Part shown: in pieces, positions 34,601 through 46,600 of the stretch
Layout of the letters: each line of letters begins with the position of its first letter
How positions within the stretch are numbered: the stretch's first letter is position 1
Origin: Albula goreensis
Lineage: Eukaryota; Chordata; Actinopteri; Albuliformes; Albulidae
Assembly: GCA_022829145.1 (NCBI GenBank)
Contig: CM040745.1
Coordinates: 40,214,144 to 40,278,143, forward strand
DNA: 64,000 nt
Direction of reading: 5' to 3'
The notes under the pieces: generated by a model
Seen by the model: only the letters and a program-made list of their open reading frames with translations
Database searches by the model: none
Told to the model about the DNA's origin: nothing
Made by a program: the position numbers and the translations under genes

Positions 34601-37600
34601 AACTCTTATGCTGTGTTGGTTTTCATGTTATCATGTCCATGACTGTATCCGACGCTTTAATCTCTTCATAAGGGAGCCGAATAGGTCGCAGGTAGGACAT
34701 CACTTTTGCGTTATTTCTTTTCATCTTCAGGTTAAGGTGCATGCTAAAACAGCTTGATGAGAGAGATGTGGATTTTGAAGAGCTCAAGAAGAACTTGGAC
34801 TATACGGCATCCCTGCTAGAGGCTGTTTACATCGATGAGACGAGGTACATTTATGTTCCACCTTTTCAAAACTAAAATAATTATCCATCCAGGTGATATT
34901 TATTATAATATATAGCTTCATGAAGTAGTACACAATTTTATGTACAGATAACATTTACTAAGGGAATGTGGAATGACAACATTATGTTTTATGTTTCTTT
35001 TAGTACCTTTGTCTGCTTTTATATTTAATGTATTTAGATTTTCATTTAGTATTTTTAATGCCTTTTTTGTAGTGTTTGTCTCTTGTGATTATTTGTATTT
35101 GTGATGCAAGGCAAATTTCTGAATCACAAAATAAAGTATTATCCTATCCTATTAACCTATCCTACATTTTTGTACATGTTCTATTAAAATTATGCTGATA
35201 TTTATAGTAGTAAGGTAATCTACCAGTAAAATGGTTTTAGAAGAACCTGGCAAAAGAAATACAAGGCTGAAAGTAATAAACACAATATGCTCATAATTCT
35301 TATAATTGTTGGGAATAAAAGCCACAAAATTGAAAAATCATAGCAAATTTGGTTTAAAGTGCAGCTGGGTGTCTTGTGATAACAAACCAAATAAAAAGCA
35401 CCTTCAAGCCTTTTGATGCTCATGGTCATGAGACCCAAAACAAGCACTGCAAAAACACACAAAACCCCTTGGCCAGCATTTCTTTGTTTTTTGTCCAAAT
35501 ACTACAACTTCAGTGGCTAATTGACAATGCTGCCACACCTTCAGTTCCTAAACAAGCAAGATGATGTCTTTAAAACTTTCTGCAAAGTTCAGCTGCAGGT
35601 GCAATGCTACTGTTGGAACAATCAGTCAAGACAATTGCTAGTAAGCCCATATGAGCAGAGAAAAAAAATTTACCTGAAAAAAAAAAAAAAAAACTCTTTT
35701 TACTTTCATTGATCCCTGAGCTTTAGTTAGTGGTGGACTGAACCAAGACCATGGTTTTAGCTCATCCCTGTACATCCTACTGTCGTGGGTCACTTTTTCT
35801 TCACTTGCCTTTGTGTCCCTGGTCAGGCAGACCCTAGACACCGAGGATGACCTCCAGCAGCTCCGCTCTGACACCGTACCCTCTGAGGTGCGCGACTGGC
35901 TGGCCTCCACCTTCACGCAAAAGGCACGGCCTCCAGGGCGGCGATCCTATGAGAAGCCCAAGTTCCGCAGCATTGTCCACGCTGTGCAGGCTGGGATATT
36001 TGTTGAAAGGTGAGGATGGTGGTACGCTAAAGAGGGTACCCTGTGTAACAAGGGCTAAAAAATTTGGTCTCAAAGACCTGGTATAGCCAATACCAGGGCC
36101 AGGATTCAGTCAGTGTTTGCCTCACAATTAAACAGAAATTTTTAATGATCCTCTTCATGTTTGGAGAATCCAGTTTCAAGTTCATAAAATTTAGCTCACC
36201 AAACTGTTTCTTAACAATATATTTTAAAAAAATGTAAGGGTAAATTGATTGAATCCAGGCCTAGATATAAAATTCTTTCAGTGATGCTATTTTTAAGTGT
36301 GATTTGATCACAAAATTTGTTTGTCTGCGTTTCAGGATGTTTCGAAAGGCTTACTCTGCAACCATACCAAACCAGCCCTCCGCTGTCATTCACTGTCTCC
36401 GGGTAAGGCTAGTCAGCTGACACCTCACAGATTTTCATTGCTGTGGGTCCCATGTATTGTGAGACTGTGTGTACAGCATGCTAACATGATGTTGAAGAGC
36501 ATATGAGTGGCTCTCTCTCACGACCTCACGTCTCCAACTGCAGGATGTTGACAGGTGGAATTTCGATGTGTTTGCGCTGAACTCTGCGAGTGGCGGCCAT
36601 TCATTGCAGTCGCTGTTTATCGAGCTGATCACCAGATATGAACTCAACACTCGATTTAAGGTCTCTTTTTGGTTTTATTTGCTTTTATTTATTATGTGCA
36701 TATAAAATTCTAAACAACGGCAGCAGGATGAGTTATTACTGTGAGTGTCAGCAGCTGGATCATGTCCCATAAGACATAATCAACATTAAAATAATTTCCC
36801 TTTGAATGCAGCATGTCTGCCCAGCCCTTACAAAACTACAGTGTACTGCAGTGTGCTGTAGAAATGCTGGACAGTTTAGAAAGATGACAATATGCAATAA
36901 TTAGCTTCCCGTAGGAGTGTGCTGAGCATGTGCGCCCACTATTTGGTGACTGGCTCATCTCCATCTGCTTCGACAATAGCTGGAAACATAAGGGCACTAT
37001 AACATAACAACCAAATTCAGACTTGACCTTCCAAAGCACAGGCATTCAAGTTAGATGTACCATAGTTTTTGCATCATAAAAAAATGTATCTATAAAGACA
37101 CACTGCACACTGTTATTTTCTACCTACCTCTTACCACTGTGAGTGTGTTTTCAGATTCCCATCTCTTGCCTGATGCCCTTCCTGGCTGCACTAGAGAAAG
37201 GATACAGCAAACACAGTAACCCGTACCACTGCCACACGCACGCAGCCGACGTCACGCAGACCCTGCACTGCCTGCTTCTCCGCACCGGACTCGTGGTACC
37301 TGAACCAAAACAAGCAGCATTCTGGGATTTTAAATGTCTTTTTCAAACCATACTTCTACAACTAATTTTAGCACAGTGATTTCTTTTCATGCTATAGAGT
37401 TAGTCTGTCTATCAGCTGTAAGAATTTACTACAAAAGTTTTCAAAAGTTGTGTAGAGTCACAGACTATATTGCAGAAGAATCAGAAGATAATAGTAATTA
37501 TCGAGTGAATTGAATCTTTAACACAGTCTTAACAGTTCTGCTCTTTTCTGCTTACTCCCAGCACTGGCTGACTGAGTTGGAGGTCTTAGCATCTCTGTTT

Positions 37601-40600
37601 GCTGCAGCCATCCATGACTATGAACACACAGGAACTACCAACAATTTCCACATACACACAAGGTAAGGCAAGCGCATGCTCCTCACTGGAAACAGCCTCC
37701 TTAGAGCTGGGCCCTTCATCTAGAGTACCCCAACTAACACAAATCACTCTCAGAACACTGGGAAAAATGTCATATTTCAGATTCTAGCTGGGATTTGACC
37801 TCATTTTATGATGTGAGTGTTCATCAAACACTCTAAGAACGTTCTGAACAAGTTACGTCAAGGTCACAAGAAAACATTCCAGGTAGCACTCCAGGAATTA
37901 AATTCCAGGAAGATCAAGAGAACTGTACAAAGTTTACATCCTGGGAACATTCTAGGAATGTTCCGGCAACCAAAAAAGCTGGGATATCACAGAAGGGACT
38001 GTTACAGATCCTATAGCATCTGTTCCTGGTGTGTATGATATGACATACAGAGCGCAGCCTCTCTTACTTTCACGGGAGTCGCAGCCTTGAAAGAGACCTT
38101 TCTAAGCATACAACAAGCAGAAGGAAACTCAGCTGTTTGCATGCGCTGCTGCAGAGAAGCCACAAGCTCACCACATGCTCTCTCAGGGCTAGAACCTGCC
38201 CTAGAAAAAAAGGCCTGGCTGGATTGCATTAAAGTCACTTCCTTCAAAGATCGTCTAAATGTGCCATACCTTAGTCAGCTCGCAGAGCTAAAACTCAAGA
38301 ATGGCTTAAGCAAACAACTCTCAGAGGGCATATTTTTAGCAGACTTTTCCCCCTGAAAGACTAAAGAGCACTGTCTCTTGGCATGTTTTCTCAAATTTTA
38401 TTTTGGGAAAGAAAACATAGAGGCCAGCTCTCCATGGTGAGAGGTGAGAGGGGTTCAGCATTACATTAACTTGCACTGAAAAGTCCTGAAAAATCCACAT
38501 TTTCCACTCTTGCTTTGCTAATTTTTGCTCCCGCTTTAAAGGGTTATTTCTAGCTTCCACTCCAGTTGCGTCTATTTGTTCAAAAACAATCTTTCCGGAG
38601 CAGAGTCCTCAAAACGGCCATGAAAGTATTTTTCAAGCCAAAAGTATTATCCATTGGGACCTGTATCTGCTGTATTATATATTCCATAAAAAGAACCACC
38701 ATTCAACAAAAAAAAAAAAAAAAATAAGCAGACATGTATAAAAGAGCTGCTATGCTTGTTTAGGTGTTAGACCTAAATAAGGCATTTTAATTATTTCCCT
38801 TCCCAAAATTCTGACTTCATGACTATTTTTGCAAAGAAGTCAGCACAATGTTTCAGTACACCAGATCCAAGGGTCTTTAACAATGACGAACAATAAATCG
38901 TTGGAAGGAAGTTTCTCAAGCAAACTCACGAAAATAACTCTGATGAGAGCGTACTCTCACTCATCCCTTCATAATCCCTTGATTTTATGGATCTGATCTG
39001 AAGCATTTGCTTTGAACTTTGAAAAATCATAATGTTCTCCCTCAAGTCATGTCTAAGAATTTGTTCCCTCCAGCTCATTTTGCACAAAAACAGCTTATTT
39101 AGAAGTTGTATACAAATTAGCTTGGAGATACAACAAAAGCTATTTTCATCCTCAGTTCCAACTATTTTTCAGGTGTCCCTTCCGTAAAATGTACATGTAC
39201 ACCAAGTGGAAACAATTATAGATACTGTACCTCAAAGAAAGCTGAACAATAGCTGTAAATGTGGATATTATACTATTCTGACAGTATGTCTAAAGGAATA
39301 ATACAGTAAATGTTGTCATTCTTATTAAGATGTAACTATACGCATCATTAAATGTTGCCCCATGTTACCTTCCCACAATGCATTAATAGATCCCAACTCA
39401 CAGCTTGGGAGCCACTGCTAAGGTATAACATAAAAAGTATAATATTTAAGAAAGAATGAGCACCATATTGATAACTTGATAACAGAACAAGCAGACTAAT
39501 AATGCAAAAAAAAAATGTTTTTGGCATGATCCAAGTATGTGTTCCCTCTCTGCTTTTTGAAAGGTCTGATTTTGCAATGATCTACAATGATCGGTCTATT
39601 CAAGAGAGCCATCACGTCAGTGCCACCTTCCGCCTGCTGCAGGATGAGCAGATGAACATTTTCATCAACCTGTCACGTGAGGAATGGATGTAAGAACCTC
39701 CTGCTCTGTCTCCCACTCCCCCTCTCTCAATTCACTCCCTGGTCTGTCCTGTCTTCACTCTGAGTCTGTGTTGTTTTATTCAACCATCTTATACTGCAAA
39801 TAATTGCATTTCCAGTAGTTATTTCTTTTCATTATTTTAGCATTAAGAAGATATAATATAATATAATATAATATAATATAATATAATATAATATAATATA
39901 ATATAAAGGTTGTCATGGACCTCAGTGTCACGGATATATCGAGAATGGTGCACCACGCAAAACACATCCAGCCAATAGTGGTCCTGTGGCCAATGGATGA
40001 TGACATAGCTTTTTCGGAGAAACGGGGGACCACAGCTAGACAACTAACACGTGAGCACATCGTGTGCTGAAAGACGTTTATCAGAATGCACATTTTACCT
40101 TATCACTGATGACAACCAAACAAAATTCTACTTCTGCTTGCGAAAAGCAATGAAGAGTTTCAGTTTGTGGTTTTCACTGAAGGGGGGGCAGTTCATCAGA
40201 TACAGTGCATCCATCTGCTAATGGCCGTATTCAGCAGCACAGTGCTCCATAACACAAGACTTGGATTGTCCAGGATCTATTCTAGGCAGATGACAGTGAA
40301 TTCAGCTCACTGCAGGGGCCTCCCCAGTCAGCAGATCTTGATCCAATCCAGCATCTGTGCGCTTTTCAGAGCAAAAAATCCACCATCACTATTGGAAGCA
40401 CAAGAGTCAATATGAACCAGCATCCCTGTGCTGAGTGTTTCATACCTTGCTGAACTATTGCCCTGATGATTCCAGTTGGTCTGAGGGCAAAAGGGGGTAA
40501 ATAACAGAAAGTATATGAGTATGAAATAACTAACAAGGAACAGGGTCATCCTTCACCTTCACCCTGGAATACTGCCATACCAATGCTGAACTGAGTGTAG

Positions 40601-43600
40601 TACGATATCTGACCATTCTTCAAGGAAGAAAACCTCCAGATCATTGAAAGAGGTGGAAATGTACTTTGTGCTCTATGGTCCTGTAAAGGAATTCCCATAA
40701 ACGGACAATGATGTTTAGATCTGCTGATTGCAGGGGCCGTGGAAGACATTTGTCTTCATCCTGGTTTTCATGGAACCACTCGTGGATTTGTTTAGCAGTG
40801 TGTATGGTGGGGGTTTTATCTTCCTGGATGAAGTCGAGGTTTTGTTGAGACTGGGTGACAGAGTTGTTGATTCAGTTCTTGTGGTACATTCTGAGGCCAC
40901 AGTTTTTGGATGTTTAGCAACTGTCCCTTTTAAGTGATCAGCACGGTTTGAAATGGAACAGTTCTACGGCTGCAGATCCCCAGACTAAATCTGTGAAGTG
41001 TTCCAGGATCTGGATCTGATCCAAGTTGTGCTTTTCGTTCCCACCCTATTAGCCTGCACCTATACCAGCTAGCAGCCATACTACTCTGAACTCTTCAAAG
41101 TGATCCTGGGAACTGTGTATGTTGGGTTTTATTCCAACCACAACTGCAACCCCAGAATCTTAACAAGCTGTTAATTGTTCATAATTGTTTTATTGTTCTC
41201 GCTTTTCATGATAAGAGAGATAATTTGCCTATATTCATCTTGTGCTTATGAGATTTTGCAAACAAATACACAAAAGGATTATGTTTTTATACCTCATCAA
41301 ATTATAGACTGGGGTGAATCAATACGCTCCCTATGTCATTGACCACATGATTAAGCTCCTTATTGATCCTTATGGTAATCCTTATGACCAGGGTGATTCT
41401 AGACACATGACCGATAAAATTAACCATTTAGTAGATAATGAAGGATTCAAAGACAAAGATAAGTATAATAAGCCAGATCTACCCTGTGCTACTAAGCATA
41501 AAGAAAAAAATAAGGAGCTTAATCATGTGTTCAATGACTTAAGGAGCATATTGATTTACCCCATCTATAATTACTATTTTTGTGTATTTGTTTGCAAACT
41601 CATATAAACACAATGTGAACATATGAGCTTTTTCTTCACGACATGCATAGTTATAATGGCAAATTATCTCTCTAATCATGAAAAGCATGAACAATCGAAC
41701 AATTATGAACAATTAACAGCTTGTTAAGATTCTGGGGTTGCAGTTGTGGTCAGAATAAAAACCAGCATACACAACGAGCCCCCAGGACCGACGTTGGGAA
41801 CAACTGCATTGGATGATATTTTAAAACAAGGTCCTGCCTCACAGTGCAATTAAAGATACCATGATCCTTTCAAAAACTGTAGGTGTGTTAACCCTGGCGT
41901 CCTGGTCAAATTCCCATGAATATGGGCTGTCTACATCACCGAAACAACCCCTATATATTAATGGCTACATAATCCTTTGCAATTCCTGCCTGTGTTGATT
42001 CTCTTGGTCATAACAGAAAAAGAGAGTTGTTGACCTCAGTAAGAAAAAAAGGCGCAATTCTAACCTTCTGGGTAAAGACTTCTTTATTTACAGGAACAGC
42101 AGTTGTCAGAAATACGTGAAACGCACTCTGGGTTCATCAGAGTCCAAATGAACCCTGAGTGAACCCTCAGTGAAAGCCTTCTTTATACGGATACATATCT
42201 TTGATCAGGATTAGATGATAATTAAATAAGCATCAACCTCCCATCACTGGTCTAGTGAGGGTAGTTCATATGGTTGATACATTAGGTGTGATAGCTGGAT
42301 TATCTTCCCTAGCCAAAACAGCTCTCAATCACCCATCGCCGGTTTCTTTAGAAGTATAAATTGCCGTAACGGCTAGCTGTGGCCAAAGTGCCAATTGACG
42401 TCTGTTAGCAGAACTGTGGCTACAATAAGGCCATCTAGACAAATGAATACAGGTATTTGCATACCTTTGGTGGGATGATCTGTGCTCTCTTATGCTGCAT
42501 TGGGAGGGCTGGTTTTAGGGATTTGGACCAGAATCTTACACCGAATTTGGTTAAATACAGGATAAAAAACATAACTATGCAGGGGGTTTGAATTGTGAAT
42601 GACTAAGCTCTACTGCTTTAGATATGCTGTGTCATACTATGTCATTGCATGACTCCAGTGCTGTTCTCTGGTTTGTTGCATGGTCTCGTGGATAACAGGG
42701 AGCTGCGGGCACTGGTCATAGAGATGGTGCTGGCCACGGATATGTCCTCCCACCTCCTGCAAGTCAAAGGCATGAGAACCTGTTTACAGCAGCAAGAACG
42801 GTAATATGTCCTGCAAAGTGTACCATAAAATAACTGGTCTGGTAATGCCCTGTGAAACAAGCTTAGTTCCAGAAGTAGGATTCAGCCATCTGAAATCATA
42901 CTTTATACCTGGCACTTGTAATCTATGGTAATTCATCATCCTCAATTCACATACATCAATAAGTTGGCAGCAATTTCCCTCTGGGCAGTTTTAAATGAGA
43001 CAGTGAGATGTTTACAGCACCACTCAGAGCCTGCCTGTGTGCCTTTGCAGGGTTGACAAACCGAAAGCCCTGTCCCTGCTGCTCCATGCAGCAGACATCA
43101 GCCACCCCACCAAACCCTGGGCCCTGCACTCCTGCTGGACTAAGGCCCTGATGCAGGAGTTCTTCAGACAGGTATGTGCTCCCCGATGGCATTTTCCCTA
43201 CGGAAATATGAGGAGCTGTCTGTTCACCAACAGCAGTAAGAGCAGCTATCTGCTCACGAATTGAATTATGAGGAGCTGTCTGTTCACCAACAGCAGTAAG
43301 AGCAGCCATCTGCTCACCTACTGAAATATGAGGAGCTGTCTGTTCACCAACAGCAGTAAGAGCAGCTATCTGCTCATAAATTGAAATATGAGGAGCTGTC
43401 TGGTTCCCATTGGTGGTAAGAGGAGCTGTCTGTTCACCATCCACAGTAAGAGCAGCTATCTGCTCACCTACTGAAATATGAGGAGCTGTCTGTTCACCAA
43501 CAGCAGTAAGAGCAGCTATCTGCTCATAAATTGAAATATGAGGAGCTGTCTGGTTCCCAATGGTGGTAAGAGGAGCTGTCTGTTCACCATCCACAGTAAG

Positions 43601-46600
43601 AGCAGCTATCTGCTCACCTACTGAAATATGAGGAGCTGTCTGTTCACCATCTGTAGTAAGCGCAGCTATCTGCTCACCGACTGAAATATGAGGAGCTGTC
43701 TGTTCACCAACAGCAGTAAGAGCAGCTATCTGCTCACGAATTGAAATATGAGGAGCTGTCTGGTTCCCACTGGTGGTAAGAGGAGCTGTCTGTTCACCAT
43801 CCACAGTAAGAGCAGCTATCTGCTCACAAATTGAAATATGAGGAGCTGTCTGGTTCCCACTGGTGGTAAGAGGAGCTGTCTGTTCACCATCCACAGTAAG
43901 AGCAGCTATCTGCTCACCTACTGAAATATGAGGAGCTGTCTGTTCACCATCTGTAGTAAGCGCAGCTATCTGCTCACCGACTGAAATATGAGGAGCTGTC
44001 TGTTCACCAACAGCAGTAAGAGCAGCTATCTGCTCATAAATTGAAATATGAGGAGCTGTCTGGTTCCCAATGGTGGTAAGAGGAGCTGTCTGTTCACCAT
44101 CCACAGTAAGAGCATCTATCTGCTCACCTACTGAAATATGAGGAGCTGTCTGTTCACCATCTGTAGTAAGCGCAGCTATCTGCTCACCGACTGAAATATG
44201 AGGAGCTGTCTGTTCACCAACAGCAGTAAGAGCAGCTATCTGCTCACCAACTGAAATACGAGGAGCTTTCTGCTCCCCAATGGCAGTGATAGGAGCTGTC
44301 TATTCATGATCCTCATTAAGAGCAGCCATCTGTTCACCTACTGAAATATTAGGAGCTGTCTGTTCACCAACAGCAGTAAGAGCAGCTATCTGCTCACCTA
44401 CTGAAATACGAGGAGCTTTCTGCTCCCCAATGGCGGTAACCTCGGTCTGTTCACCATCTGCAGTAAGTGCAGCTATCTGCTCACGAATTGAATTATGAGG
44501 AGCTGTCTGTTCACCAACAGCAGTAAGAGCAGCCATCTGCTCACCTACTGAAATATGAGGAGCTGTCTGTTCACCAACAGCAGTAAGAGCAGCTATCTGC
44601 TCATAAATTGAAATATGAGGAGCTGTCTGGTTCCCATTGGTGGTAAGAGGAGCTGTCTGTTCACCATCTGTAGTAAGCGCAGCTATCTGCTCACCGACTG
44701 AAATATGAGGAGCTGTCTGTTCACCAACAGCAGTAAGAGCAGCTATCTGCTCATAAATTGAAATATGAGGAGCTGTCTGGTTCCCAATGGTGGTAAGAGG
44801 AGCTGTCTGTTCACCATCCACAGTAAGAGCATCTATCTGCTCACCTACTGAAATATGAGGAGCTGTCTGTTCACCATCTGTAGTAAGCGCAGCTATCTGC
44901 TCACCGACTGAAATATGAGGAGCTGTCTGTTCACCAACAGCAGTAAGAGCAGCTATCTGCTCACCAACTGAAATACGAGGAGCTTTCTGCTCCCCAATGG
45001 CAGTGATAGGAGCTGTCTATTCATGATCCTCATTAAGAGCAGCCATCTGTTCACCTACTGAAATATGAGGAGCTGTCTGTTCACCAACAGCAGTAAGAGC
45101 AGCTATCTGCTCACCTACTGAAATACGAGGAGCTTTCTGCTCCCCAATGGCGGTAACCTCGGTCTGTTCACCATCTGCAGTAAGTGCAGCTGTCTGCTCA
45201 CCTACTGAAATATGAGGAGCTGTCTGTTCACCAACAGCAGTAAGAGCAGCTATCTGCTCACCTACTGAAATATGAGGAGCTGTCTACTCACCCCCAGCAA
45301 TCTGTGGGATGAGATGACATCATTACAGGTTAAATTTGTCATTTCTCCCTGTGGTCATGATTCAAAGGTGGTTCCATAATTGTTCATTTAATTATTTTTC
45401 ACATGTATTTATGAGTAATAGTTTAATTTTAGACTCCTCTGAAAGTGTCTGCAAGTTAACCCATGGGAAGGTTTGTAGATGGATACAGCAGCTAAAACAT
45501 ACAAAGGGAGGCCTTTTGTTGCACAATCTTTGATTTTCCGACTTGTATGATTTGAGTCTGTTATATTAGTCTGGTATATTAGTCGACCAAAAAGCTCGTG
45601 GCTGTTAAATGACAAAACAGTAGAACGTATGTAAAACATAGCTTTAACCATTAATTTTTGATGGTGATTGTTATTGACAAAGTAAAATCTCTTTTACAGG
45701 GGGACAGGGAAGCAGAACTTGGCCTCCCATTCTCTCCTCTATGTGACCGTAAGAACACCCTGGTTGCTGAATCCCAGATAGGTGAAGTACTGAACTTAAT
45801 TGTTTGTAACTTTGCATGTAATGAGACTCATTATGACATATGTAGATTTGTGGGGAATGACACCACCTGTGACTGCAGGGGTAAATTCAGTCTCAGAAAA
45901 GCGGCATGAGCAGGCCTTAGCAGGCATTCAAGGATTCCAGTTACCTCTGGCTTCAGACAAAACAGAGGGGTACTGGCTCATTTTAAACAATTAAACAAAC
46001 TCATATAGATCAATTTTCATAGCTCAATAAAATATGTTTTCCAGCCAGGTACAACAAACCCGTTTATGTTGTTCGCCCAGTTTTTAACCCTTTGGTTCAT
46101 ACGTTATTGCTGTGTCCGTCCTAGATTCCAGAGACTTGCAATGCACTGGTGCCTCAAATGTAATCATGTCAACAACTCAACGTCTTCGACACTCCTATAC
46201 TCATTACTTACAGTTATTTCACCACTTTCATCAGTTCTTTTGTAAGACAACAACTATAGAAAGATGTCCAATTAATGTCTAATTAACTGACTGAAGGAAA
46301 TGGCCAAATAGCTACAATTACAACCAATGACAATACTGACAACCCAGAACAGAACAGGACAATAATGTTATTTGCTGGCTAACATTAGCATGATGGCTAC
46401 TGAACCTTTAGTCTAAAGAATAAAACATTGTATTCATTACTCAAGGTAGTTGCTTACGTTTTGTGTTATAACAATACATGAAGCAAGTAATGACATTGTT
46501 GGCTGATCCTAACCAATGCACTTAGTGCACTCTGTATGCATGGTTAATCTATTTGTTGAACATCCTGTCCTTGCATTCCTTCAGACAAACCTTAGTTTGC

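Noticed and set aside
41314-41607. 97-codon plus-strand ORF
   Set aside because: It is the centre of the fold-back element; the corresponding part of the second copy (50.7 kb) has indels and stops, so it is not a conserved protein.
42956-44104. 382-codon minus-strand ORF with decapeptide repeats
   Set aside because: It lies wholly in a 60-bp intronic minisatellite; openness follows from a period divisible by three with no stop in the unit. Kept as a finding but not as a gene.
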